Assembly: GCA_963576475.1 (NCBI GenBank)
Contig: OY754970.1
Coordinates: 37,971,447-38,035,446 of the forward strand
DNA: 64,000 nt
Direction: 5' to 3'
Origin: Molanna angustata
Lineage: Eukaryota; Arthropoda; Insecta; Trichoptera; Molannidae
In this document: in pieces, positions 36,086-48,247 of the stretch
Position numbering within the stretch: position 1 is the first letter of the stretch
How the letters are laid out: every line of letters begins with the position of its first letter
Program-made: the position numbers and the translations under genes
Notes under the pieces: model-generated
The model's database searches: none
What the model was told of the DNA's origin: nothing
What the model saw: the letters and a program-made list of their open reading frames with translations, nothing else

Positions 36086-37087
36086 GTGAATAGGCGTGAT
36101 GACAGTATGAAAAAATCATTGAAATTATAATTTTATAACATAAAATAAGTTATAAAGATTTGAAAAAATATATTTATTTTCATTTTAAAAGAGCGAATAA
36201 TATTAATATTATTAAAATAAAAATACAAAATATGTAAGTCCGCCATTTTATGAGAAACACCAATCAGAGTGAATCAAAGATTATGACGTCACAGTTTCAA
36301 TACAATATATATGAAATTACTTTGCATCGAACAAAGACTTTTGCTCATCAGAATTTAGAAACGTAAAAACTTACATATAAGCGTATTATTATTATTCTAT
36401 GCATATAAGTACTTTATTTATCTATAATTTAAATACAACTTACATCTCGAAAATCGATAAAATATGTTCCTTCTTCTCTCTACATTATATGTTCATAAAC
36501 TAAAAGCATACCTACGCGGTACTGCGGTAGACATGACATGTGTAAAGCTGCGTTGCACCGCTCAATTGCGTCGATTCTGTTCACTGCGACGGGTATGTTA
36601 ACTCACTCCTTCGAAATGTATTGGCTCACGGCGCAGTGAGTCGTGAGTGCTAGACAGGGAGAATGCGAACAGTGTTAGGGTATTGAGTTATTGAGTTGCC
36701 TGCTTTTTAACCGACATACTATTACTTTCCCGATTCTACTTTTAAAAGTAGAATCGGGAAAGTTGTGATATTTTTAAACATGTAGGTACATGAAATATAA
36801 TGAATACAATAATAATCTTTGCTTATATACAATACAATACCTGCATATTATACTTTAACTAGCTTAATGACCCGGCGCAGTGAATAGGCGTGATGACAGT
36901 AAGAAAAAATCATTGACATTATGATTTTAAAAAAATAAAATAGGTTATAAAGATTTAAAAAAATGTATTAATTTTCATTTTAAAAGAGTGAATAATATTA
37001 ATATTATTAAAATAAAAATACAAAATATTAAAGACCGCCATTTTATGCGAAACGCCAATCAGAACGAATCAGAGCGCATGACGTCAC
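36086..37087. repeat. direct repeat pair, about 208 bp, period 794
   Basis: 36086-36293 and 36880-37087 align over their length. Both begin GTGAATAGGCGTGATGACAG, include AATAATATTAATATTATTAA and CCGCCATTTTATG, and end at GACGTCAC. The second copy lies inside the foldback unit 36539-37689 and follows TAACTAGCTTAATGACCCGG, a start typical of dispersed insect repeats. Confidence 0.85.
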
Positions 37088-37689
37088 GATATTCTAGGTT
37101 CACGTCCAGTGTTGCCGATTTGCGGCACTTTTGCCGATTTCGGGAAATTCAGACTTGCGTCGGCACTTAATCGGGAAACGCTTTAATTCGGCACTTTTCG
37201 GGATTAGAATGTATCAAAAAAATTATATATTTTTGTTTATACTAGATGTATTAATTTTGTATTTTTGACGTCTAAATAAAAGTTACTATTATTATTAGTA
37301 GTAGTAAACATACAAAGTAAATACAAGTTATTTCATTTCAATAAATATCATTCTATTATTTCACTGGTGCTTACATAGTTTAAGCTATTTCTTTTTGTTT
37401 GTATCTTTGTTACTAGCCCCTTCACTAGGTATGGCCTGTGCTAAGGTAAGCTAGTTTTATGTTATTGTCTATTACGTTGTTTATTTAGTAAGTATGTAGG
37501 TATGTCGATTAAAAAGCAAGCAACTCAATAACTCAATACCCTAACACTGTTCGCATTCTCCCGGTCTAGCACTCATGACTCACTGCGCCGTGAGCCAATT
37601 ACATGTCATTTCGAAGGAGTAAGTTAACACACCCGGCGCAGTGAACTGGGTCGATGCAATTGAGCGGCGTAACGCAGTGGTGTTACACA
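36539..37689. mobile_element. foldback element with about 180-bp inverted arms
   Basis: The arms 36539-36719 and 37500-37689 are inverted copies: both carry, in mirror order, TGTGTAA, GCTCAATTGC, GCGCAGTGA, TTCGAAATG, AACAGTGTTAGGGTATTGAG and TGAGTTGC. The interior holds a perfect 40-bp palindrome and one copy of the 208-bp repeat. No coding frame or target duplication was found. Confidence 0.75.
36724..36763. repeat. perfect 40-bp palindrome
   Basis: ACTTTCCCGATTCTACTTTT is followed immediately by its exact reverse complement, with no loop. Confidence 0.95.
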
Positions 37690-38583
37690 GGCCTAATGCC
37701 TAATACGCGGGAAATTTAAGATGGCCTATTTTGACGTTTGGACATTCACGAAGTTCTTTATATGCTTATTGCCTTATTAATGGTAAATATTTTGTAAATG
37801 AATTATAGTATTGAGAGCTAAACGTGGGGGAACAAATACTGTACTTCATTGTAAACGCATACTTAATAAAATACACTTTCTGTGTCTCGACGTGCCAAAT
37901 TTAACCTCTTATTTCTCGTTTATATTCGCGTGGGACGAAAACAAATACCTCAGTAGGTGTTTTTTTCGACGTGTTTGTACATTTAGGGACCGCACAACAC
38001 TTATGCACTTTTGAATTTATTTTAAATACACAAATCGTCTTAGAATACATATAGTACATATAGTAGTGATATGCGGTCTACGAAACCGTGACGTCACCGT
38101 CAGCTCCGACGGACGCCATTACACTGCAAGCGTTTTTTGACGTAAATGTCAAATTGGATTTTGAAATGGCAATTTTTCTTACTAAACCTTTATTTTATGT
38201 AGAAATGTATATATATTTGAAAACAGTGGATGCGTAAAAACATCGTGAGATAGTTTCTCAAAATTAGTCACCATGCCTATTATATCTTGATTTGTTATTG
38301 TAAAATTATTATGTTAAATAAATAAATAAATTTTAATTAGGCGCTCCAAATTTCATCACACCTGGAGCAACTGCATTATTTGAACTTGTCGTAGTTCTGG
38401 CTTTGCCTACATAGCATAATATATGTAAAACAAACCATCCGTATTTTTTCAATTATATATTTTAACTCTCCACATTAATGATATTTTGCCCCTAGCTTCT
38501 CAAATTTCAAATTGTTTATGATTCGTCTATGCCAGATATTCTTTTTAGTTATGCAACAAATTTGACATTTGCAAACGAAAAAC
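37690..38583. other. upstream region of NDUFB11
   Basis: No gene is recognised. The 67-residue frame at 37811-38014 matches nothing known. The 38080-38130 patch (GTGACGTCACCGTCAGCTCC) carries a CRE-like TGACGTCA. It could belong to the promoter of NDUFB11, 450 bp away, or to an older repeat (TGACGTCA-like strings also occur at 36285 and 37080). Confidence 0.3.
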
Positions 38584-39051
38584 ATGGCTGCGATTGTCAG
38601 AGGACCTGTGTTACTTCGGCTTCGAAAAAGTGTAATACCGCAACTTTCGCGAAATATTCGATTGATATCTACATCGAAAAAAAATAGTGAGACAAGCCAT
38701 CTTGGTATACCGTCATTATCGGAATTAGCAAAAACAGAAAAGGACTTCAGTAAACCCGACCCAGACAACTGGCTCAGTTATGGTTTTGATGTAGACAGTA
38801 AAGAAAACGATAGGAATTATCATCACTCTGCCTTCTTCTTTAGCGTTACACTGTGTTTGGTCGTTGGAGGATTTGGATGGGCTTACTTACCGGACGTAAG
38901 TCTGAGACATTGGGCAGCAAGGGAGGCATGTTTGGAGCTTCGTCGTCGAGAAGCAGAAGGGCTGCCGTTGATTGATAAAAACTTAATTGATCCAGCAAAA
39001 GTTGTTTTGCCTACAGATGAAGAACTTGGTGACACTGAAATAATCATTTAA
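38584..39051 (+). CDS. NDUFB11: NADH dehydrogenase 1 beta subcomplex subunit 11 (ESSS)
   Basis: Single-exon frame of 155 aa starting at ATG 38584 (MAAIVRGPVLLRL); the in-frame TTG at 38569 is not a credible start. The first 40 residues are basic and free of acidic residues, as in a mitochondrial presequence. A single membrane segment lies at about 78-97 (HSAFFFSVTLCLVVGGFGWA). It is followed by YLPD, HWAAREA, RRREAEGLPLID and LIDPAKVVLPTDEEL, which match the conserved C-terminal part of NDUFB11 (AYLPD...REA...GLP...DP..+.LP.DEE). In the family it is an accessory subunit of the complex I membrane arm in the inner mitochondrial membrane. Length is close to the human protein. An ATTAAA at 39162 may be the polyadenylation signal. 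No intron is visible in the coding part; a retrocopy is possible but the frame is intact. Confidence 0.93.
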   Translation: MAAIVRGPVLLRLRKSVIPQLSRNIRLISTSKKNSETSHLGIPSLSELAKTEKDFSKPDPDNWLSYGFDVDSKENDRNYHHSAFFFSVTLCLVVGGFGWAYLPDVSLRHWAAREACLELRRREAEGLPLIDKNLIDPAKVVLPTDEELGDTEIII

Positions 39052-39179
39052 GATGATAACACTATGTTATAGATTAGGAATTAATGTAAATATATTTATA
39101 AGGATGTTTCAGTATAACATTGTTCTGTTTGCCCATATGTAATTTTCAAAAAGGAAGGAAAATTAAATGTAAAAAATAA

Positions 39180-40500
39180 CAGCACATTGTTTTATTTATA
39201 ACTCTTTCTAGTTTGGACGAGGAGAGTATTTTTACTCTTTAACTCATTGGAACCAGTCTCAATCTTTTTCCTTCACCTGCAGTGCAATTATTTGCGAGTA
39301 ACGCAGAATGCGACATGTTTAATAATTATGAATATTTCCTTGCACCCTCCTTGAGTTATTTTATTGCCAAAATGGTTATTCTTTCCGACCAGGGAAGCAA
39401 AAATTGTATTAAAAATAATTTACATAGATTTCTTCCACTGCTGTGAATCTTTTCTTATAATACATTGGTTATTTATTTTTTATGATTTTTCTTTAAATTT
39501 GAAAGAAACAATATGTGTATTTTATATATTAGGTATATATTTCATGTCAAAATATTTTAATGAACAATGTACATAAAACAAAATACATATAAACATAGGA
39601 TGTGACAATTTTCTGCTCAATATGTATTTGGATAAAAAGTTTGCAGTACACATTTTTATATGTACAATTTTATGAATTAACAGGAATCATAAATATAATA
39701 TATTCATAATTGTAACTGGCAACTAATCAAGTTACATTTTTTAGCAAGATTCTATGTCATAATTTTCAAGCTCTTATCCCTTGTGTTTTCATTGGAATTA
39801 ATGAAATGTTTCAAAAGCCACTTATGACCCATATATGAGTAGTAAAGCAATTTAAGAATCATTAAATTTCAAGAGCTACAGTTAGGCAAAAATTATTGTC
39901 AACTATAATAACAATATTTCTGAAGTAATTGGTAGCTTATTTATTACAAAATATGTATCTATAGTGGTAGTTCTAACAATGTGCTTTTTTAAGTGTTTAT
40001 ATTTGCATATTAAAAAATATTTAAAGCATTTACACAAATTTAGATAAATGTACTTGAATCAAAAATGTTCTTTCAACAGGTGGGAACTGGTATAGTTTAA
40101 AAATAAAAATATATATTTTACGTTGCTACCAGGCGGCCATATATATTTTGATCCCGTAATCTGTGGTCACACGATTGAAAGGAATATACATATTTGATAT
40201 GAGTGTTAAAAAATAAGGTCAAAGCTACCCCGTTTATTTATAAAGCCAATAAATTTAAAAATTATGTACATTAATGGAAATTTTTGGTCAAACACAGCAG
40301 TCATAGCCGTTTAAATATATAATTCCAAATATACTAAATTTGACAGTAAACAGCCTCGTTTTATAATCGTTTTTCAAACCATTTATTACATTCATATTGC
40401 AAATAATAAATTGAGTGTAATATCAACCAGATCGTAAAATAAACAATCATCTTTATTATCACATCTTAAATATATAAATACATATTAGAAATAAAATATA
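39180..40500. other. intergenic DNA between NDUFB11 and GRASP
   Basis: AT-rich sequence between two convergent genes. No reading frame, RNA gene or repeat boundary can be supported. Confidence 0.45.
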
Positions 40501-40639
40501 ACATAATTTTTATTTAAACAGCTGTTGGCTTACAACCAGATTATAAGCCGAAATAAAAACAATATGCACCAACACAATTAACTATCTTCACATCGCTGTG
40601 AAATAACAATTGGTAATCCTAAAGAACTGGCATGATTTT

Positions 40640-43600
40640 TCATGATGGCTGCTGAGATTGGCTAAACGTTGTTTGGGGGATTCCCTCCAGCGTAGTAGCG
40701 GGAAGGGAAGCACTAACTGTGATCGGGGGCATACCCGGCAAGGACAGTGACGTTAAAACTGGTGTGTTGTCATTGTTCTCCATGTTGGCATTCATCGCAA
40801 AGCTTGCATTTTGAGTAAAGGTATTTGGTGGGAATATATTAGTCGGTGGTTGGGTGTAGCTGGGCATCATGGGGATGTAAGGTTGGGGTTGATTCATTGG
40901 CAATCCCGGTAGACTCGGTAGAGGGGTTGGTCCTTGTACGTTTGGCATGTATACGGTACTGGGCGGTGGAACATTACTCATATTCGGTAACAATTGATCA
41001 GGTTGTTGACCTGTACAAAACAAGAAATACAACCCTAGTTAATAAAAATTATATATTACACACATGTTAAATAACATGGCATGGATAAATGAATATATAT
41101 TTCTTTGCACAATTAGACTTTTTCACAAATATTATATTCAACAATAGTTGTGTTTTTTTTTCTTCAAATATGTAATGATAATACAAATACCTATATTTTT
41201 TATGCAGAAAACTATCAGTTACATAATATCTACACCATAAGTTCCCAACATTTTTTGGTCTACTGCCCCCCTTTTGAAGACTTTCTCTTGCACAGGGTTA
41301 ATTTCAAGAAAATTTTATTATTGTTGTGTTTGTAATGAACATCCATGAAAGTAATTCTTAGATAATGCACAGAAATTTTCCTTTCGTAAATAATCTAAAT
41401 AAAATTAAATAATCCTTAAATACTGCTGTCTGAAAAACTTTATAGCCTTAAGACATTCATTATTACTTTATTATACATTGCTTTTCGGGCAACAAATGGG
41501 TAGTATTATGACAAATACATACCTTCATGAATTAAACAGACCATCAATAACAAGCTGCTACATTTTGGAGAATTATGATTTTTTTACTGTCACAAATCCA
41601 ACTTTAAAGAACAGTGTAAAAAAATGTGATTCTACTAGTAATGGAAATGCCTAACTGAGCCACAAAAAATTAAAAAATATATGATGGATATTTTTTTCTA
41701 GGAAAATAACACATAATGAACACATAATTTGAAATTATCTATATTAATAAAATGATAAATAGTCAATTTGAACAAGTGCATAATTTATTATACCATATAA
41801 AATACCATACTAAATTATGAACATTATAATACATATTTTATATCGTATTTTGTGAAATAATCAATATCTTGAGTGTGGCAGGTTTTTATTGATTGCATGC
41901 TAAATTGGTATTAGACACGGTACCTGTTAGTTTGACTTATCGCTGTTTTTCTATTTGGGGAAAGCGGGGAGAACCAAACAGACTTTATATGTTAGCGCCA
42001 AGTTTTTATTGGTCGACTCCTACTTCTTTTTTATCTCTTTTCAATCTTGTTATACTTACTTTGTCTTTGATTTTCATTATTTCTTCATTCTTCCATGTGC
42101 CTGTATTATAGTAATCTTCATCATACCCAGAATATCTCTTTCAATTATACATTCCCGTCTAACCTCATTTCTTATATCATAAATTATATATTTTTTTTTA
42201 ACAAAAATGAATATGTCCTTGTTAAACAAGTACATATACATCTTCCTACGTTCCCTAAAATAAGCAAATAAATGCTTGTGCTTAGGTGAACGAAATCGGT
42301 CGAGGCAGGATACGAACTCGTCATACATTTGTCACAATGACCTAATTTTCCCAGCGATAGTTCTACGCGATGTGTCTTCTGTCATGTCTCACTAGCATAC
42401 ATAATAGTCAGTACGACTATAGCATAGCGTACTGCGAACTTTGCTTGCTTCGAAATAATCGTGACTGTTTCTTGTGCTAAAAGCTAATTAAATAAAGCAC
42501 TAGTTTAATTATAAAGATGCATGACTTACTATTTAATAATGCCAGTTTTTCATTGTACGACTGAATAACTTCAGCTGCTGATGTGACCACATTAGAACTG
42601 GGCATTGCAGTTTGGGGCTCTCTAGGAACTAGCGGTACTCCGGACAAAAACGGAGGAGGAGGATAATTGGAGGATGCTGTACTGGCCGATGGATTATAGG
42701 GGTACGGGGAAGATTGGCTAGCCGGATTGTATAGGGTATTCGAAGTTGATACTGGATTGGAGACATTGTAAAACGTTGGCTGCTGAGCCGACGACTCGTT
42801 TATTTTCAAATCCCCCATTTGTTTTGAAATATTTGCATGGTCTGCTGACTGGTCCGTGTTTGCCTGATATAAACAAAAGAAAACCATCACATATGAAATA
42901 TTTTATGAAGGTAGAAAATATTTGCATACAATGTAACTGATAGAAATTGAAATGTATCTAAGTATTAAAATCTTTGATGGAAATATTTTACACCTAATAT
43001 GAAGTTGTAATACTTTCGAGACTAAACGATTTCAGTCATGTCACAAATTAAAACTGAAAACATAAAAAAAAACTGTATTCCCACAAGCAATCAAACCTGG
43101 TATCTAAGGCACAGAAATCAGATATCTCAAGTTACTGAGTCATAAAGGCAAATTTTTTTTTTTTAATGAATATAGGAAAAAGACTGAAGAGTCTTGTTTA
43201 ATTAAGATAGGAAAATAGGTATCCTGTTCAAAATATTTTTTTATTTTACTTTATTAAAAATAATACTTTAAAGGGTATAATTCTTTATATGAAAGACAAT
43301 TTAAATCTCTTTTTATTTTATGTTTGTATGAATACATGTTATAAAATACTAAAAGATACTTTAGGTATATAAGTTAACATTAAATCTTACAAAGTCTTTT
43401 GAATACAGTTAAAATAGCTTATTATCTTTTTTAATATTTTACTGATTTCAAACAAGAAACAAAGTAATAGGCAGTTTATTTATTTTTATCAAAAATAGAT
43501 AAAAAAAAACCATTCGCCTTTGTGGGTCAATGAGATGTATAAAATATAATCCATAGATGTTTTGACACAGCACCTAAATACGATTTGTATTTGACTTATA

Positions 43601-46251
43601 CAAAATAGATTGGTTGTTACCGCATGGACTGCAGACGCTTTCTGGAACTGAACGGTGGCCGGTTGCTCCACCAAACTCCTGACGGGTATCCTGTGAAGAT
43701 AGCCATATCCAATACCGCATCCTAGACTGCCGTCACCTCCCCACCCGTTGTTGGGAGTTATCACAACTTCTCGACATGTATCGTCTGTTGTATTGTAAAC
43801 ATACAACTTCAACGATCTGCCCTCGTGCGCTTCAATTAACGTAAAAAGATCCTCACTCTCATGCAGAATTGAATCTGCTCCAATAATATAGTCAGTGAAT
43901 GGTTTCAGTCCGGCTATTTCTGCGGGTGAAGATGGATGAACCTCCTAAAATTTTACCACAAAATGAAGAAATCTATTTTCACAGGAATAATGATGCAAAT
44001 AATTATGCTATAAACCAATTGTTGATAATTTTTGACAAATAGTTTCATAATTTAGTTATAAAATAGCTGTCGATGGGAGAGGAAAACTCCCAAAATAGTA
44101 ATTTTATTTGCACCATTATTACAATAACCTAACTAATGGTACCTACTAAAAAGAACCTTAAAAAGGTTTATTACATAAATTGTAATTTAATATACTTTTG
44201 TTAATATTATTATAAACTGTTGGTTCTATATATTAATAAAATAAATGAATTATGGACTGCCACAAAGGTACGCCAAAACCATAAATCTTATTAAATATTT
44301 TTTCACTAAGACATAATTTGTTTATTAATCAATCCTACAGATTGTAAAACTAAATCACATTAAAATTAAGTTCATGACAGGATTTTTCTTTAATACAAGC
44401 ACTTCATAGATTATTGAAATTATTGTGCGAAGACTATGTCTATTGAGGGATGAGTTTCTAACAAATATGTTATGAAACAATGATTGTTTAACAAACATTA
44501 TAAATTTGTACAAAATTTATATAAACCCAATGCTTGATACAGGTCTCATTAAATACTAATAAATCCAACATAAACAAAAAATATAATCATTTTATAATAT
44601 AGATATATTTTGTGAATGTTTATATGGTAATTGTTTACAAGAAATGTCCATCGTCGATCGCAATAATTTTTATATCAATAGATAAATAAACGTGTATGTA
44701 TTACGGGAAAAATAAAAAAAAATGGGGGTAAGGCTTTAAAATTTATATAAATAAAATAAAAATGTATGAAGGAATCCATAATAAAAATGATTGGTTTCCT
44801 GACTCTACTCATGTTTCCGAAATACACCACCAGACTTGAACACTAGCGCAATACAATTTATTATATTACAAAATAATATTTAAAAAACACGCACATTTTC
44901 ATTTCTTGAAAAAATTATGACTCCATTTTGATAATTAATGCAACTTGCATATGCGAGTCACAATGATAACTACATACAAACCTAACCAACCTATTCTTAC
45001 CAAAAGTTTGGTTTGAATAAGTTTTTTTAGGTTAGTATGTAGTTATTATTGCGACTTGCATGAGCAAGTTGCATCATAAACTGTATTATAATATTTATAC
45101 CACAAGTGTGAATGTGGCAAATTGCAATTGTATTATTGTTTATAATTTGCATTCAAAACGCTAGTAGTTTGGAGGCAGAATTGCCACAATTTGTTAGTTT
45201 TCTGACACCATTTGAATTTCTTAAACTCACCGCTAGGTGGCAATTCTGCCTCCTAACTAATAGCGTTTTAAATGCAAATTATAAACAATAGTACAATCGT
45301 AACTTGCCACATTCGCTCATGCTAGTCGCAATAATAAATACATAAAAACCTAAACAACCTATTCAAACCAAACTTTTGGTAAGAATAGGTTGGTTAGGTT
45401 TGTATGCAGTTACCATTGTAAATCGCGTGAGCGAGTTGCATTAATTATCAAAATGGAGTCATAAATATTCCAAAAAATGAAAATGTGAGTATAATTTAAA
45501 TATTATGTTGCAATATAATTGTATTGCGCTAGTGTTCAAGTCTGGTGGTGAATTTTGGGAACATGAGTAGTCAGGAATCCAACTTCCTTCATACATTTTT
45601 TGCAATATTATTTTTATAATTTTTTAATGCCCTACCGCCAAAAGTTTTTATTTTTCCCGTAATATATATACGCGTTTATCTATTGATATAAAAATTATTG
45701 CAATCGGCGAGGGACAGTACTTGTAAACAATTACCAGCGACTAAACTGAGTTTGTTCTCTAGTGCTTGGTAGAACCAAGTTTAAATGAACTTGTTTATCG
45801 AAAGAAATTATGTAGATAATAATTACCAATATATGCCAAACATTTTCATTGGCTCCCTCGAATGAACAAAACCGAATACTGACACCTAAATGGCCTTGTC
45901 CTCCCCATGTAGTGCTGGGAGTAATGTTGACTTGTCTAACGGTCTGTGTTTTGCTGCTGTACACAGACATTTGAATTTCCTTGTCTATCCCATTTTTCAA
46001 TAATTCCTTGAGAGTATCATTGTCTTGGTCTAATCGAGTCTTATCTATAGCAACGATGAAGTCGAAAAAGGCTTCCAGTCCGGCTTTTTGACCGGGTGAC
46101 CCGTCTTGAACCTAAAAAACACGTATTGTTAGTAACAAATAATATATTTGAAAATATAAACAAATTATGCATTCAATTCATCAGTTACTCGAAGAACGTG
46201 ATATCCTTCAGATCCACCGCCTGGAATTTCTGTACTATGGGAGGAACCCAT
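40640..46251 (-). CDS. Grasp65: Golgi reassembly-stacking protein (GRASP), five exons
   Basis: Exons in transcript order: 46251-46189, 46111-45827, 43944-43621, 42863-42530, 41010-40640; all GT-AG, phases consistent, 1377 bp, 458 aa. It starts [20 protein letters not shown]; Gly2 is the N-myristoylation site known in the family. Two PDZ-type GRASP domains follow (about 15-105 and 111-200): [46 protein letters not shown], then [40 protein letters not shown] and [20 protein letters not shown]. The rest is a Pro/Ser/Asn/Gln-rich low-complexity tail with [11 protein letters not shown] motifs, like the regulatory SPR region. Known of the family: peripheral Golgi protein that links cisternae by oligomerising. 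Length fits the single insect orthologue. Intron 2 contains a 1.1-kb inverted repeat; intron 4 contains SINE and LINE pieces. A minus-strand AATAAA lies at 40509-40514. Confidence 0.95.
41324..41432. repeat. dispersed repeat shared with 63591-63722
   Basis: TTGTGTTTGTAATG, CATGAAAGTAATTCTTAGAT and AATAAAATTAAATAATCCTT occur here and, with small changes, at 63591-63722, where they lead into a family C SINE. This is a decayed member of a dispersed family, in GRASP intron 4. Confidence 0.7.
41470..41672 (-). repeat. SINE family A, degraded copy
   Basis: It contains ACATTGCTTTTCGGGCAACA, CAATAACAAGCTGCTACATT, TTGGAGAATTATGA and CTAACTGAGCCAC, in the order expected for the inverted family A SINE. 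It is degenerate and carries a short insertion near 41510-41540. Confidence 0.65.
42070..42182 (-). pseudogene. short LINE ORF2 C-terminal remnant
   Basis: The minus-strand frame reads [20 protein letters not shown] and a few residues more. This is similar to [20 protein letters not shown] in the LINE tails at 27.7 and 56.4 kb. Only this fragment is visible. Confidence 0.5.
42185..42345 (-). repeat. SINE family B in GRASP intron 4
   Basis: The minus strand has GAGTTCGTATCCTGCCTCGA (B-box-like), CCGATTTCGTTCACCTAAGC, GGGAACGTAGGAAGATGTAT, TACTTGTTTAACAAGGACAT and an A-rich tail. It matches the plus-strand copy at 27229-27420. The A-box region is poorly kept. Confidence 0.8.
43018..43150 (-). 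repeat. SINE family A, degraded head
   Basis: On the minus strand: TATGACTCAGTAACTTGAGA (A-box region), ATCTGATTTCTGTGCC, CAGGTTTGATTGCTTGTGGG (weak B-box) and GTTTTCAGTTTTAATTTGTG. Only the head and early body remain; it lies in GRASP intron 3. Confidence 0.55.
44626..45735. mobile_element. 1.1-kb near-perfect inverted repeat (foldback) in GRASP intron 2
   Basis: The unit starts GGTAATTGTTTACAAG and ends CTTGTAAACAATTACC. The arms (about 44626-45187 and 45237-45735) match in inverted orientation almost throughout: TATATCAATAGATAAATAAA, CATGTTTCC, CTTGAACACTAGCGCAATAC, ATGACTCCATTTTGATAATT, CAACCTATTC and GGAGGCAGAATTGCCA all have inverted partners. The loop is about 49 bp. No coding frame or clear target duplication is present. 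The right end is only 92 bp from the exon 2 donor. Transcribed RNA could fold into a hairpin of about 500 bp. Confidence 0.92.
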
Positions 46252-46259
46252 TATTTTGT

Positions 46260-46985
46260 AAAAACTGACGTTCAAGACAACACAACAATTTTACTTTTGA
46301 CTGACAGATAAAATTACGTGGCACAACAGTATCTATGGTTTTATGTACCACTGTGTTTCCTTCATACTTTATATATATTTCAAAATTACTATTACTATTG
46401 TCGTGCCAAGGCCCTCTGGATTGTTCGTCGTTCGTTTTCCTCTAGACAGGCCGCAATCAGGCCGCAAGGTAGGGGAAAAAAAATGGCCGACTTATCAGTC
46501 GTATGGAGTTTGACAGCTATCCATATTGGCGGATTGTTCTTTTTCTCATGTTCATAGAACATGTTTTATATACTTGAATGTGACAGATCAGATTTGAATA
46601 AAAACATTTTTTCATTTATAATGTTCATTATGACATAAAAAAATAAATTTTATAAATCTACATAGTACAAAAAATCATTTTACGAATTTTTCAAGGTTAA
46701 TTTTGCAATCTTTAAATAATTCATATTGCATCATTGCATTATGAAAGTTATATTTATAAAAAAAAATATTGAGAAAACCTTAGATTATATATGAGAAAAC
46801 ATAATATTTATTCAGAGTAATTGTATAAAAAGTTTATATCAACGAATGACAACAAATTAGTATCTTGTTACACGAGCAAAATACAGAATAAATTGTCAAT
46901 TTTATATAAATAATTATCAGGGAAATCGAGCTTCCTTCAATTGTTTTCAATATTATCATCCAGAATGAGCTAGGTACGTTCATTT
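46260..46985. other. 5' flank of GRASP, no other gene seen
   Basis: The region upstream of the GRASP start (minus strand) includes a GC-richer patch at 46400-46500 that could hold the transcription start. No further exon is assignable. The rest is AT-rich. Confidence 0.35.
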
Positions 46986-47089
46986 ATTTTAAACTAGCTT
47001 TTATGTCCCGCCGTTGGCCAAGAATGTAAAATTGTGAAAGAAAAAGCAATCGTTTTTATAATATTGTCACCCAATTATTTTGCAATATC

Positions 47090-47780
47090 AGACTATGAAA
47101 AGTGGTTTGAAATTTCATTGAGTTTAAGTATTGTAAAATGTTCAAGTGATGGCCACAACCCATTCTTTTTTATATATTGCTATAAAGTGTGAATGAAGTA
47201 TAATATTTATACAATTTCTGCTCGCATGGACTATGCGTAATGGTTTTAAATATGACTGCTTATCAACGTTGTAAAGAGATTGGTTTGGCCACAACCCCCA
47301 TTTTTAAATATTATCATCGAAAACAAATTGTAATGTGTACCTATTGAAAATTTAGTAATTTTGGATGTTGGGATGTGGTTAAAATTTGATTACAAACGTA
47401 GGTACTGAAAAGATCTAGTATTGGTCACATCCCATTCGTTTTTATATTTTTTCATCAAGTGTGCATTATATTTTTGCTCAATTTGACTGAAAGTCTTCAT
47501 TAACGAAGAAGAAGAAGACTTGAACTATAGTAAATAGTTTTTAATTTGAATATAAATGTTGTGAAGAGTTCAGTAATGGCCACAACCCCCATTCTTTAAA
47601 TATTAATTATTCAAAATAGGATGATATAAATGGTTTAAATTTAATTAAACAAAAGTATTGAAAAGATTCTAGTGCAGGTTATATCGTCACATCCCATATC
47701 CCATTCATTTCATATGTATTTTCATCAAGTGTGCATATCGTTAATAATATTTCTGCACAATAGACTATTAGACTTAAAAC
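47090..47780. repeat. degenerate tandem repeat, period near 280 bp
   Basis: GGCCACAACCC-CATTC motifs occur near 47150, 47290 and 47578; CACATCCCATTC near 47429 and 47698; TTTTCATCAAGTGTGCAT near 47452 and 47721. The spacing gives about two to three old copies. Confidence 0.6.
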
Positions 47781-47824
47781 TAACCCAAAAGACTAAATAA
47801 AAAAGAGAAAAATAGGTATAAGAC

Positions 47825-48245
47825 TATAAGAAATAGTTTGTATAAAAAACTATTCCAATGGCCTACATAAAATAAGTAAAAATACATATACCTAATAGAA
47901 GAATTAGACTATTGGAAATAGATTGTATAAAAGCTCACCCAAAGGTCTACAGGAAGAAGAAGAATATTTAGACTATTGGAAATAGTTTGTATAAATACTG
48001 ACCAAAAGGACTACATAAAAGAAAATGAATTAGACTATTGGAAATAGTTTGTATTAAAACTCTCCCAAAAGTCTACGTACTTAAATGAAGAAGAATAATA
48101 ATTAGACTAAAGGAAATAATTTTTATAAAAAAATGACCCAAATGTATACATAAAAGAAGAAGAAGATGAATTAGACAGTAGGAAATAGTTTATATAAAAA
48201 CTGCCCTAAAGGTCTACATAAAATTAAGAAGAAAAAGAATTAGAC
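47825..48245. repeat. minisatellite, six copies of about 62-71 bp
   Basis: The unit contains GACTATTGGAAATAGTTTGT, ATAAAAACT and CCAAAGGTCTACATAAAAGA followed by AAGAAGAA runs. Copies start near 47827, 47906, 47968, 48031, 48102 and 48171. They vary by substitution and by the length of the GAA run. Confidence 0.85.
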
Positions 48246-48247
48246 TC

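Noticed and set aside
38569..38583. Upstream TTG as start of NDUFB11
   Set aside because: Animal genes start at ATG; the ATG at 38584 gives the expected presequence and length.
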